Of a DNA stretch of 64,000 nt, positions 28,830-37,121 are shown in pieces (position 1 is the stretch's first letter; every line of letters starts with the position of its first letter). The notes beneath the pieces were generated by a model. It worked only from the letters and a program-made list of their open reading frames with translations. It made no database searches and had not been told where the DNA came from. The stretch is from Nostoc sp. HK-01 (GTDB lineage Bacteria; Cyanobacteriota; Cyanobacteriia; Cyanobacteriales; Nostocaceae). The position numbers and the translations under genes are program-made. The stretch spans positions 62,001 to 126,000 of the forward strand of contig AP018318.1 of the NCBI GenBank assembly GCA_003990705.1, written 5' to 3'.

Positions 28830-28869
28830 ACACAGATGAATCTTGATCAATATCTGTGTTCATCTGTGT
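28830..28869 (+). terminator. 10-bp hairpin between the phosphohexomutase and lapA
   Basis: ACACAGATGA (28830-28839) and TCATCTGTGT (28860-28869) pair perfectly around a 20-nt loop. A TAATTTTTT run follows just before the next start codon. It could attenuate or end the upstream transcript, and resembles the dispersed CTGTGT/CACAGATG sequences seen at 48126-48160. Confidence 0.45.
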
Positions 28870-28885
28870 TATTGTGTAATTTTTT

Positions 28886-29158
28886 ATGAAGACAATTGCT
28901 AATTTGTTAATATCTATTGTTGTAGCTGTTTGGATAATGGCGATCGCAATTATCTCCGTTCAAAATGCCACACCAGTTTCGTTAAAGTTTTTGAGTTTCC
29001 AATCAATTCAAATACCAGTTGGTTTAGTCCTGGCTTTTAGTGCAGCTATTGGGGTAATTGGGATAGCTGTGCTGCAACCTCTGTGGGGGTTGGCTGGTTC
29101 CGGTGATAATCGCTTGGAAGAAGATGCAGAGTTTTTTGTGGATGATGAGGATTTTTGA
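28886..29158 (+). CDS. LapA-domain (DUF1049) membrane protein
   Basis: A 90-residue inner-membrane protein with two transmembrane helices (about 4-25 and 45-67) joined by the typical segment SVQNATPVSLKFLSFQSIQIPVGLVLAFSAAIG. The tail is strongly acidic (EEDAEFFVDDEDF). LapA proteins take part in LPS transport and envelope assembly in E. coli; the cyanobacterial role is unknown. Confidence 0.85.
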   Translation: MKTIANLLISIVVAVWIMAIAIISVQNATPVSLKFLSFQSIQIPVGLVLAFSAAIGVIGIAVLQPLWGLAGSGDNRLEEDAEFFVDDEDF

Positions 29159-29279
29159 GGGATAAATTAATAGTAGATAAATTAGTTTGCTTTTATAAGC
29201 ATTGCAAAAGTCGCTTTTACTTACTCAGAGCGATCGCACTCTGCTTAAAGCTAAAATATCAAGAGCAGTGGTATCAGCC

Positions 29280-29897
29280 ATGACTCAATCTCTCAGCAAG
29301 TTAATTACATTTGATGAATTTGTTGCTAAATATCCAGATCAAACAGGAAAACGTTACGAACTTCATGATGGAGTAGTTGTTGAAATGCCACAACCAACAG
29401 GAGATCATGAAGAAGTAGTTGGATTTTTAGCCTTTGAAATTACTAGAGAATGTATCCGTTTAAATCTTCCTTACTTCATAACTAAGACAGCACTAGTCAA
29501 ACCGCCAGAAAACGAATCAGCTTACTCACCAGATGTACTGTTGTTAAATCGTGCCAATTTAGTCCATGAACCTCTTTGGAAAAAAGAATCCACTGTTATT
29601 CAAGGTTCATCAATACCATTGATTGTTGAAGTAGTGAGTACAAACTGGCGTGATGATTACCTTAAAAAATACGCTGATTATGAAGAGATGGGAATTCCTG
29701 AATATTGGATTGTAGATTATTCAGGATTAGGCGGTAGGGAGTTTATTGGTAATCCTAAACAGCCTACTATTTTGGTTTGCTCTTTGGAAGATGGAGAGTA
29801 TCGTGTAAGTAAATTTAGAGGCAATAACCGAATCGAATCTGTAACCTTCCCGCATTTAAATCTAACTGCACAACAGATTATGAATGCTCGGTATTAG
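29280..29897 (+). CDS. Uma2-family putative endonuclease
   Basis: A 205-residue protein of the Uma2 family, very abundant in cyanobacteria and built on a PD-(D/E)XK fold. Visible motifs are KRYELHDGVVVEMPQPTGDHE, YSPDVLLL, IVEVVSTNWRDDYLKKYADYEEMGIPEYWIVD. The Glu in VEVVS and Lys in KKYADYE fit the active site order. I start at ATG 29280 (MTQSLSKL); the open frame extends upstream through non-conserved sequence. The biological function of Uma2 proteins is not known. Confidence 0.88.
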   Translation: MTQSLSKLITFDEFVAKYPDQTGKRYELHDGVVVEMPQPTGDHEEVVGFLAFEITRECIRLNLPYFITKTALVKPPENESAYSPDVLLLNRANLVHEPLWKKESTVIQGSSIPLIVEVVSTNWRDDYLKKYADYEEMGIPEYWIVDYSGLGGREFIGNPKQPTILVCSLEDGEYRVSKFRGNNRIESVTFPHLNLTAQQIMNARY

Positions 29898-30035
29898 TAG
29901 TGCTACGGTCAGACTAGAACATTTATCAAATGAGTTACATCCTCATACTTACAATACCACAGACAAGCGATCGCACTCTACTTACATTTTCTCTAACGAT
30001 ATCAGACAGATGTCATGGTAGTTTGATTAAAGTTG

Positions 30036-30118
30036 CCCAGTAGTAGTCAGTATGCGGCTGACCATTACTGGGAAATCCTCCGTAATTGATTAGGCCAACT
30101 AGGGAGGCACAGCTTATC
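30036..30118 (+). promoter_or_regulatory. Structured leader with anti-Shine-Dalgarno pairing
   Basis: A 15-bp hairpin with two mismatches (30036-30050 against 30058-30072, loop TATGCGG) is followed by CCTCC (30077-30081), which is complementary to the ribosome site in AGGGAGG (30101-30107), 11 bp before the response regulator start. If the second pairing forms, translation would be blocked. Seen directly: the complementarities. Inferred: control of translation. Confidence 0.45.
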
Positions 30119-30574
30119 ATGGCAAATAATTATGAAGACTCACATCGCCAAGATGATATAAACCATTGCCCATCTTTAGAGGGTTTGCAAATTCTAGTGG
30201 TAGATGATAATGAAGATAGCCTCGTTTTGACTACTTTTATTTTAGAAAGCTACGGTGTGCAGGTCACAACAGCAACATCAGCTTTAGAAGCGCTGGAACT
30301 AATCAAAAATTGCCGATTTGATATTTTGATTTTTGATATTGCTATGCCAAAAGTAGATGGATATTCCTTAATTCGCAAAGTTAGACAAATGTTAACGTTG
30401 CAAAAACAGCATACACCTGCGATCGCTTTAACTGCTCTGACTTCAGAGGACAGTTATAATCTGGCTTTTTTATCTGGTTTTCAAGGCTATATTCATAAAC
30501 CTGTCGAAGCTAGTGTGTTAATAGCTGAAATTACGAAACTTTTAGGATTTTCTCAAGAAGGAAATGGTGAATAA
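30119..30574 (+). CDS. Single-domain response regulator (CheY-like)
   Basis: A 151-residue receiver domain: ILVVDDNEDS with the acidic pair, phospho-acceptor Asp in LIFDIAMPKVDGYS, Thr/Ser position ALTALTSEDS, and Lys in YIHKPVEA. There is no output domain. I start at ATG 30119, which has AGGGAGG at the right distance; the open frame before it lies in the structured leader. Such regulators act by protein-protein contact with hybrid kinases. There is no kinase beside it. Confidence 0.9.
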   Translation: MANNYEDSHRQDDINHCPSLEGLQILVVDDNEDSLVLTTFILESYGVQVTTATSALEALELIKNCRFDILIFDIAMPKVDGYSLIRKVRQMLTLQKQHTPAIALTALTSEDSYNLAFLSGFQGYIHKPVEASVLIAEITKLLGFSQEGNGE

Positions 30575-30630
30575 TCAGGGCGATCGCTAAAATACATACA
30601 GATAACCCAGGTAAATTCAGCAGGCGATCG

Positions 30631-31668
30631 ATGGTTAACCAACTCCCAGACTATAATCCTAGTGGTGTAGGTGAAATTAATGGCAACCTCTTCGGTTTGC
30701 CATTTGATTACGAGTCCGCCAACTTAATTGTCTTTGCCGTACCCTGGGAAGTTACCGTTTCCTATGGTGCAGGTACAGCAAACGGCCCCCAAAGAATCCT
30801 TGACGCTTCAACTCAACTGGATTTGTTTGATTTTGACAACCCTGATGGTTGGAAACAAGGAATTTTTTTAGTAGAAATTCCTCAAGATATTTTAGAAAAA
30901 AATCACTACTATCGCACCTTAGCTGACCAAATTATTGAAAGATTAGCACAAGGTAAACCCCTAACATATACACCAGATTTAACTCCAATTCTGACAGAAA
31001 TTAATCAGGCTTCCCAACAGGTAAATCAATGGCTATTTACCCAATCTCAAGCAGCAATCAATCAAGGTAAGCAAGTTGCAGTCATTGGCGGAGATCACAG
31101 TTCTCCATTGGGTTATTTTCAGGCATTAGCAACTAAATATCCCAACTACGGTATTCTGCATATTGATGCACACGCAGATTTACGCGATGCTTATGAGGGA
31201 TTTGAATTTTCTCATGCCTCAATCATGTTTAATGCTGTGAAACTACCGCAAATTTCTAAGTTAGTCCAGGTAGGTTTACGTGATATTAGCCATGATGAAG
31301 TGCAAATGATTGACCAATCGCATGGTCGCATTGTTGCCTATTATGACCCAGCCATCAAGCAAAAACTGTATGCTGGCACCACTTGGATTGATATATGTCG
31401 TGAAATTATCAATCATTTGCCAGAAAATGTTTATATTAGCTTCGATATCGATGGTTTAGATCCGAAACTTTGCCCCAATACAGGTACTCCTGTCGCTGGT
31501 GGTTTGGAATTAGAGCAAACATTCTGTATATTACGTGAATTAGTCAATAGCGGTAGAAAAATTATTGGCTTTGATGTTTGTGAAGTTGGTGATGCAGAGT
31601 GGGATGGCAACGTCGGTGCTAGAGTTATGTATAAGCTGGCAAATTTTATGGAATTATCTCAGCGATGA
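30631..31668 (+). CDS. speB: Agmatinase/arginase (ureohydrolase) family protein
   Basis: A 345-residue binuclear manganese hydrolase that releases urea from a guanidino compound. Metal ligands are at H156 (GGDHS), D179/H181/D183 (DAHAD) and D272/D274 (SFDIDGLDP). In Anabaena an agmatinase of this kind takes part in arginine breakdown; a related cyanobacterial enzyme was shown to hydrolyse free guanidine, so the substrate should be checked. An upstream extension of about 20 residues compared with short SpeB proteins is present. The start ATG overlaps a HIP1-like GCGATCG. No accessory HypA/HypB-like genes are nearby, which favours agmatinase over guanidine hydrolase. Confidence 0.85.
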   Translation: MVNQLPDYNPSGVGEINGNLFGLPFDYESANLIVFAVPWEVTVSYGAGTANGPQRILDASTQLDLFDFDNPDGWKQGIFLVEIPQDILEKNHYYRTLADQIIERLAQGKPLTYTPDLTPILTEINQASQQVNQWLFTQSQAAINQGKQVAVIGGDHSSPLGYFQALATKYPNYGILHIDAHADLRDAYEGFEFSHASIMFNAVKLPQISKLVQVGLRDISHDEVQMIDQSHGRIVAYYDPAIKQKLYAGTTWIDICREIINHLPENVYISFDIDGLDPKLCPNTGTPVAGGLELEQTFCILRELVNSGRKIIGFDVCEVGDAEWDGNVGARVMYKLANFMELSQR

Positions 31669-31697
31669 TATTGCCATTCAACTTCAACAAACAACCT

Positions 31698-31970
31698 CTA
31701 AGATACTTTTGGTTGATACCACAGGGATAAATTCAACTGTGAGCAGAAGTAATTTCCAGCCATAATTTGCTGCTTGTGGTCAACTATCCAATCATACAGT
31801 TGTGCTGCTCTTGCTAGTGCTACCCGTTCAGAACGATAAAGCCGTGGACTAGGACAGAAGACTTCACCATTGATATGTATACCTGCAATTAACCAATAAT
31901 CACTACTTTCACCCTCTGGTAAAATTTCGAGAAACCCGCTACTGTAAGGCTCAATTATTCCTATATTCAT
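31698..31970 (-). CDS. Small protein of unknown function
   Basis: A 90-residue protein that is convergent with the agmatinase gene. Start ATG 31970 (MNIGIIEPYSSG); a TTG upstream at 31988 would add 6 residues. The composition is ordinary, with segments ESSDYWLIAGIHINGEVFCPSPRLYRSER and ALARAAQLYDWIV, beta-rich then helical. I do not recognise a family. It lacks the features of a shadow frame because nothing is coded opposite. Confidence 0.5.
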   Translation of the reverse strand: MNIGIIEPYSSGFLEILPEGESSDYWLIAGIHINGEVFCPSPRLYRSERVALARAAQLYDWIVDHKQQIMAGNYFCSQLNLSLWYQPKVS

Positions 31971-32345
31971 TTGCAAGCGTGACAACAATCATCCTATTTA
32001 ATTTACCGAGGGTTTTCCGAAATAAAAGTAGTGTAAGCTCTATTTGTTATGCTTCAGGTATTTGATCTATGATTAACCATATATGAATGTATCTAGTACA
32101 GTAACTTTAAAGACAGCAGGCAGAAAGTAAATACTGGATTTTCCCAACTAGTGCAGCATGGCGTAAATAAAGCACCCATTGTAAATGGCTAAAGGCTTAC
32201 TATATAGCTTTTTTAATTTCAGACTTGTGCTGTAAATTTGACTACCTAAATTTATCCGAACTTTTGTACCTACTCTACACCTACGGCTCCTATTCCTGCA
32301 AATATTGAAACCATTAAAAATATCGTAACAAGAGGATAGATTACA
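31971..32345. other. Divergent intergenic region
   Basis: About 375 bp with no gene, AT-rich, between divergent genes; promoters for both are expected. No clear repeat or hairpin. Confidence 0.4.
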
Positions 32346-32756
32346 TTGACTGCTAAAACACTTCTACAACGAATAAATCAACATCAATATCTGCGTGATT
32401 TACGAAATAAATTATTACATCTTCACCGGATGTTGCTAGAAACAGAACGCATCAACTATGAACAAGTTCGTGGAAGAGTATCGAATACTGAACTCTTTCA
32501 ACTTGTTGTCGCTGATGAGCAATTTGCTTGGCTACATCGAATTTCTGAACTAGTTGTGCAAATTGATGAAACTCTATCATCTGATCAACCTATATCTTTA
32601 GAAGATGTGCAGAATTTAATTGCTAGTACCCGCATTTTAATTGCACCCTCAGAAGTAGGTGATGAATTTGCTAGAAAATACTATGCTGCTCTCCAAAGTG
32701 AGCCTAGCGTGGTATTAGCACATGCAGCAGTTTCCGAACTTTTAGCCATTAAGTAA
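32346..32756 (+). CDS. Small helical protein, function unknown
   Basis: A 136-residue, almost entirely helical protein (LRDLRNKLLHLHRMLLETERINYEQ..., FAWLHRISELVVQIDETL). The start is TTG 32346, as no ATG occurs before the first Met at residue 29. A conserved-looking hydrophobic core and an acidic middle suggest a small helical bundle. No domain name can be given. A good terminator follows, so it is transcribed alone. Confidence 0.65.
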   Translation: MTAKTLLQRINQHQYLRDLRNKLLHLHRMLLETERINYEQVRGRVSNTELFQLVVADEQFAWLHRISELVVQIDETLSSDQPISLEDVQNLIASTRILIAPSEVGDEFARKYYAALQSEPSVVLAHAAVSELLAIK

Positions 32757-32769
32757 ATGCGGCAAAATG

Positions 32770-32813
32770 AAGGATATGTAACGAGAAGTATTTTACGGTA
32801 CATATCCTTTTTT
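32770..32813 (+). terminator. Rho-independent terminator
   Basis: AAGGATATGTA (32770-32780) and TACATATCCTT (32799-32809) form an 11-bp stem with an 18-nt loop followed by a T-run. It ends the small helical-protein transcript. Confidence 0.8.
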
Positions 32814-32907
32814 AATTTTTTATCTGAAGATTGCTGAAAACGTAGGCAAAATAACGATTTTATTATCAGCTGTGCTAAGACAGGAATGACCTAGAAATGG
32901 ACATTCT

Positions 32908-33762
32908 ATGCAGCAGCAAAACAATCAATTCAGCCATCTCACAGCAATAGAAAGAACTTACCTGTCATTTCCAGCAAAGCTGTTATTAAATCAAAACCTA
33001 CTTCGGGGCAAAATATTAGATTTTGGCTGTGGTTTTGGTAACGATGTTAAACTGTTGCGCGAAAAAGGTTGTGATATTACAGGTTATGATCCTTATTATG
33101 TGCCTGATTACCCACATGGGCAATTTGATACAATAATTTGCTTTTATGTTTTAAATGTATTGTTTTCTGAAGAGCAAGCTAATGTTTTAATGGAAGTTTC
33201 TCACCTATTAAAACCAGGAGGCAAAGCTTATTATGTTGTAAGAAGAGATATTAAAAAACAAGGTTTTAGAGAGCATTATGTTCATAAAAAACCAACCTAT
33301 CAATGTACTGTAAAATTGCCATTTCATTCAATTTATTTGGATGAAAGCCGAGAAATATATGAGTATACTCACTATAATTACCAACGCAATTCATCCAATA
33401 ACTGCCTATTTTGTAATCCTTATAGAAATTTAAAACTATTAACTGAGTCAGCAACCGCTTATGCCATTTTTGATGGTTATCCTGTAAGTAAAGGTCATGT
33501 TTTAGTCATTCCTAAACGCCATGTGAGTAATTATTTTGAACTACCTTTTAAAGAGCAATCTGCTTGCTGGTTAATGTTGAATAAAGTTCAAGAAATTATC
33601 AAAACAGAATTTGCACCTGATGGCTTTAATGTTGGCATGAATATCAATCGAGAAGCTGGACAAAATATTCTGCACGCTAGTATTCATATTATTCCTCGCT
33701 ACAAAGGTGACAACATAGGTGTTAAAAGTGGCATCAGGAATGTGATACCCAAAAGAAAATAA
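32908..33762 (+). CDS. SAM methyltransferase-HIT domain fusion protein
   Basis: A 284-residue protein of two domains. Residues about 25-120 form a class I methyltransferase fold: GKILDFGCGFGNDVKLL (motif I), GYDPYY and LLKPGGKAYYVV. Residues about 160-275 form a HIT-type nucleotide hydrolase/transferase domain: NNCLFCNPYRNLKLL, GYPVSKGHVLVIPKRH and ILHASIHIIPRY. The catalytic HxHxH triad reads H256-A-S258-I-H260, so the central nucleophilic His is Ser. Nucleotidyl hydrolysis should be impaired, and the domain may act only in binding. Methyltransferase-HIT fusions occur in other bacteria. The methyl acceptor is unknown. It is convergent with the dioxygenase gene. Confidence 0.85.
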   Translation: MQQQNNQFSHLTAIERTYLSFPAKLLLNQNLLRGKILDFGCGFGNDVKLLREKGCDITGYDPYYVPDYPHGQFDTIICFYVLNVLFSEEQANVLMEVSHLLKPGGKAYYVVRRDIKKQGFREHYVHKKPTYQCTVKLPFHSIYLDESREIYEYTHYNYQRNSSNNCLFCNPYRNLKLLTESATAYAIFDGYPVSKGHVLVIPKRHVSNYFELPFKEQSACWLMLNKVQEIIKTEFAPDGFNVGMNINREAGQNILHASIHIIPRYKGDNIGVKSGIRNVIPKRK

Positions 33763-33849
33763 CTAGATTTTCTTTTTAGCTCACATTTTTCTTGGGGAAT
33801 TTGTGATCAGTGATTTAAAACTACTGTAGTACTAGTACTATATAAATAA

Positions 33850-34743
33850 CTATTCTAGATATTCTTGCCAAAATAGAGATTGCTTTTGTTGCACAGAAAG
33901 ATTTGTTGAAAGTTTAAGTAAAGCTTGGTACGGTAGAGAATTATTAATATAAAATAATTCTTTCTTTCTCCTAGAAGTATAATCAAAAAATATAGTAAAT
34001 CTGTCTGAATTTTCTGGAGCTTTGCCTCTATGAAAAATGCTCCCTGTACCAGCAAAAATTACTGTACCAGAACTCCCAATACAGGATTTATAGTTGTCTG
34101 GGGAAATCACCTTTTGCATAGTTTCATTTGGGATATATCCATAATTATATTTCAAAGATTGAACTATATTCGAGGTCAAAGACAGAGGTATATATTGAAA
34201 AGGCCCATGATTTTCTGAAACATCATTCACATAAACTATTATTTTCAATACTTTGCGATCTTCTGGGTCTAAATGCCAAAGTCGAGAACCTTTTTCTAAT
34301 TGATTTGCTAAATCTCTCCGAAAATATGTTCCATGATATGCCACTGGTAGACCAATATAATGCTCGATAATATTTAGTAAACGTTGTTCTAATCCCCACA
34401 AAAAAATTGTGGGATATGCCATAATTTGCTGTGAACTAGCATGAATAACGTATTGATTATCATCACTATTAATCTCTAGTTGAATCTGAGATGTCAGAGC
34501 CTGGGCTGTCTGAAGAAGTTGAGGATTAGATGTAATTCCCAAATTATCTAAGGAAGTAATTGCAACACCTTCATGATTAATTTTTTCAACTAATTCTAGG
34601 TCATCTTTTGAGATAATAGGTAAATTTGTTTTATGCTTATTAATTGCTATCTGATAAGCAATATCATTTTGCTGTTTTACAAATGGTATTTGATAAATTT
34701 TCTTAAAAATTCTTTTTTGGATTTTTGGTAATAAAAGATTCAT
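33850..34743 (-). CDS. Fe(II)/2-oxoglutarate dioxygenase (phytanoyl-CoA-like)
   Basis: A 297-residue oxygenase-like protein. The facial triad is visible as WHLDPED (H-x-D) and, about 100 residues later, the distal His in FHRGKAPENSDRFT with the Arg that binds 2-oxoglutarate. The sequence VYVNDVSENHGPFQYIPLS between them is typical of phytanoyl-CoA dioxygenase-like enzymes. The basic amphipathic N-terminus (LLLPKIQKRIFKKIYQIPF) may touch membranes or be a linker. The substrate is unknown. It stands alone in AT-rich DNA, beside the O-methyltransferase remnant. Confidence 0.8.
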   Translation of the reverse strand: MNLLLPKIQKRIFKKIYQIPFVKQQNDIAYQIAINKHKTNLPIISKDDLELVEKINHEGVAITSLDNLGITSNPQLLQTAQALTSQIQLEINSDDNQYVIHASSQQIMAYPTIFLWGLEQRLLNIIEHYIGLPVAYHGTYFRRDLANQLEKGSRLWHLDPEDRKVLKIIVYVNDVSENHGPFQYIPLSLTSNIVQSLKYNYGYIPNETMQKVISPDNYKSCIGSSGTVIFAGTGSIFHRGKAPENSDRFTIFFDYTSRRKKELFYINNSLPYQALLKLSTNLSVQQKQSLFWQEYLE

Positions 34744-35097
34744 ATAATTTCCTCGTACGTTATTTGAAAAATATATTTTTACTACTACGACCAGCGAAAA
34801 AAATTAATTCCCCACTAAATAGGGATTATATTTATGAAGATATATAGGGAAATAAATCTGGTTTAGACACTTAATCAAGTTAATTCATTAATCCCAATTC
34901 AATGTCTTACTTTAGTTATAAATTTGAGGCAATAATTAGTTGTTTGGGTAAGTTTTAATACTAAAAGACAAGGATAGTAAAGATAGGTAGATAAAGCATG
35001 ACTGGATAGTCAGTTTATCTCCCAATAAATCTAAAAGTAAATATTAATTTTGATTTTGCTTGAGGATATATTAACCTCGCTTGAGTGCTAAACTCAG
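34744..35097. other. Intergenic region
   Basis: About 354 bp, AT-rich, no gene seen. It contains the upstream region of the dioxygenase gene and the decayed 3' end of the O-methyltransferase remnant. Confidence 0.4.
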
Positions 35098-35478
35098 TCA
35101 GTCGCTAATGAGAAAAATTGAAAGAGTGATTCGTTTATCATCGTGTAGCTTTTGATTGATAGAACGGATAGCTTGAGTACTGTGGTTTTGAATTTGAAAG
35201 TTGGCTACTCGCCCAGACCATAAAACATTATTGATCGCAATTAAGCCACCAGAACGAATTAATTGCAAACATCGCTCCTCATAAGAAGCATCAATAAAGG
35301 CAAAATCAAAGGTGCCAACTTGTCCGATCACTAACAGTTGATCTAAACTTTCTAAGGCTGCTGCTAATCGCAGGTAAATTTTGGCTAGTCCAGCTTGCTG
35401 CCAATATCGCCATGCGATCGCTGTATACTCTTCTTTAACATCACAGGCAAAGATTTGACTATCAGCAGGTAAGCTCAA
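35098..35478 (-). pseudogene. Remnant of an O-methyltransferase (CCoAOMT-like)
   Basis: An open frame of 126 codons matches only the middle of a class I O-methyltransferase: LPADSQIFACDVKEEYTAIAWRYWQ, FDFAFIDASYEERC and GGLIAINNVLWSGRV. The family is normally about 220 residues. The N-terminal 80-90 residues with the SAM-binding motif I are missing, and the C-terminus stops at LSIFLISD where homologues continue with a GDGLTLARKR-like end. No ribosome site precedes it. It is most likely a truncated, non-functional gene. Confidence 0.75.
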
Positions 35479-35550
35479 GCGACTGAGAGCGAAATGTAAC
35501 TATTTAAAGCATATACCGCTATACTAGCGCTGGAGAGTAGAATATCGAAG

Positions 35551-35958
35551 ATGGTGCGATTGTTTATCACAATGATTTTGCTAGTACTGTTAACCGCTTG
35601 TGGTACCGTTGGACTACTGCCAACTAGCGAGTTAGTACGAAAAGCGATCGCACTTGGGCTAGAACAAACTCAACAAGAACTTAGTCAAAAACTCGATCTC
35701 GATTTTCAGGGGTTGGAAATTCAGCAGTTAAAAATTGCTGAAGAAAAACCGCTGACAATTCAAAATTTACCAGCATTCCGCGTCAAAGGAAAATACGATT
35801 TAATTATCAAGTTACCGCAGCGACAGTTGACGCAACTGCAACAACCTTTTGAACTGTACTTACAAATTCAACAAGAAGGCAAAACTTGGCGATTATTATT
35901 GCCAGATAAGACTAGCAAAGATTCTCAAAGAGTTTGGCGCAGTTATCTTATTCAATAA
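35551..35958 (+). CDS. Small lipoprotein of unknown function
   Basis: A 135-residue protein with a lipoprotein signal: a short basic start, hydrophobic core and lipobox LTAC (Cys17). The mature part has a helical segment (SELVRKAIALGLEQTQQEL) and beta strands typical of small cyanobacterial lipoproteins with a cystatin-like feel (LPAFRVKGKYDLIIKLPQRQL). The function is unknown. It precedes a four-helix membrane protein on the same strand by about 100 bp. Confidence 0.8.
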   Translation: MVRLFITMILLVLLTACGTVGLLPTSELVRKAIALGLEQTQQELSQKLDLDFQGLEIQQLKIAEEKPLTIQNLPAFRVKGKYDLIIKLPQRQLTQLQQPFELYLQIQQEGKTWRLLLPDKTSKDSQRVWRSYLIQ

Positions 35959-36055
35959 TTAATCTGTGCAAGTAACCAAACCAGCACAACCATTCCGTAG
36001 AAATCCCCAGCCATCGCCATGATTGAGATGATAGTTTCACTGGAGTCATGGCAAA

Positions 36056-36829
36056 ATGTATTTTAACTTTTTTATCAGTTCCATCGTGGGAATTGTCACT
36101 ATATTACTGTTAGCATTTGGGGTACTGCAATGGTTTCATGTACCCGCAGGTAACTTCTTAGATTGGGTAATTGGTGGTGCAAGTTTTTGGTGGTTATTGG
36201 TAATTGTCACTGTACCTTGGAATGTGCATTTTCAAGCAAAAGAAGTCTTAGCAGAAGCAGCACAATCTACAGAAAAAGGTATTCCTGTAGATGGCAAACA
36301 AGTAAAATATGTCCAGTTATTAGCCAAGCGATCGCTTTGGTTGGCAGTTGCTTTACACTTATTCTCAGCAATTGGACTTTACACTCTCGCAGCCACTGGA
36401 ATTAGTGCAGTCGGTTATATTAGTTCTGGTGCAGCTTTATTATTAACAATTTTGCGTCCTGCTATTCGCGCCTACGAATATTTATATGCACGGCTAACTA
36501 TGATTAGCCAAGAATGGAAGTATCCCCGCGAAGATATTTTTGAACTGCGGAATCGCTTCTTGGAGTTAGAACAAAAAGTGCAATCTTTAGAAGAACAACT
36601 GAACCCAGAACAAGCATATTCTTTACCTGCAACTCAACAACGTTTCGCTGAAGAAACACGCAAAGAAGTATCCAGAATTTTAGCTAATTTAGAAGAATTA
36701 CGCGCCACAAATCAAACAGAACATGAACGTTTAGCCAGAGAAGCCAGAAATGCGATCGCCCAACTGTCTACTGATGGGCAATTTCTCGATCATGTCCGCG
36801 AAATTATCCGATTTTTCAAAACAGCTTGA
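36056..36829 (+). CDS. Membrane protein with coiled-coil tail, unknown function
   Basis: A 257-residue protein. Four hydrophobic segments lie in the first 140 residues (e.g. IVGIVTILLLAFGVLQWF, FWWLLVIVTVPWNV, LWLAVALHLFSAIGLYTL, YISSGAALLLTILRP). A soluble coiled-coil-rich half follows (ELRNRFLELEQKVQSLEEQL; EETRKEVSRILANLEELR). It ends with HVREIIRFFKTA. I do not recognise a named family. It could be a scaffold at the membrane. Confidence 0.75.
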   Translation: MYFNFFISSIVGIVTILLLAFGVLQWFHVPAGNFLDWVIGGASFWWLLVIVTVPWNVHFQAKEVLAEAAQSTEKGIPVDGKQVKYVQLLAKRSLWLAVALHLFSAIGLYTLAATGISAVGYISSGAALLLTILRPAIRAYEYLYARLTMISQEWKYPREDIFELRNRFLELEQKVQSLEEQLNPEQAYSLPATQQRFAEETRKEVSRILANLEELRATNQTEHERLAREARNAIAQLSTDGQFLDHVREIIRFFKTA

Positions 36830-36896
36830 GGTTGTTTGAATAGAAGCTTTTGTAATTGGAAATCGCGGCTATACAAACAAAACCCCTTCGGATTCG

Positions 36897-36934
36897 CCAG
36901 TTGCCTGCGGAGGGTTTCCCTCCCGCAGCACTGG
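36897..36934. repeat. GC-rich dispersed-type hairpin
   Basis: CCAGTTGCCTGCGGAGGG and its near complement CCCTCCCGCAGCACTGG form a long stem with one bulge. Similar CCAGT...GCAACTGG sequence sits at 57550-57647. It is a dispersed palindrome of the kind common in Nostoc genomes, 70 bp after the membrane-protein gene. Confidence 0.6.
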
Positions 36935-36938
36935 TCTC

Positions 36939-37036
36939 ATACCGTTTCACGAAAAAAATGATACGAATTATGGGTTTTTCATTCTTTCCCCCTACCCCTG
37001 CGGTCTATTTGTATCAAACTTAAAGTGAAACGGTAT
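36939..37036. mobile_element. MITE-like element with 12-bp perfect terminal inverted repeats
   Basis: ATACCGTTTCAC at 36939-36950 is the exact inverse of GTGAAACGGTAT at 37025-37036; inside, TGATACGAA and TTTGTATCA extend the inverted arms imperfectly to about 28 bp. The element is 98 bp with no coding capacity. Each end can be read as TA followed by CCGTTTCAC, consistent with a TA target. A second, partial copy lies at 63971-64000 in the opposite orientation. Confidence 0.65.
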
Positions 37037-37121
37037 CACCACCTGCGCGGGTTTCAAAACTCAATTTTTTCTTAGTCCACTTACGTGGACTTTAGTTAGC
37101 TTTTTAACTCAGCACTTTCAA

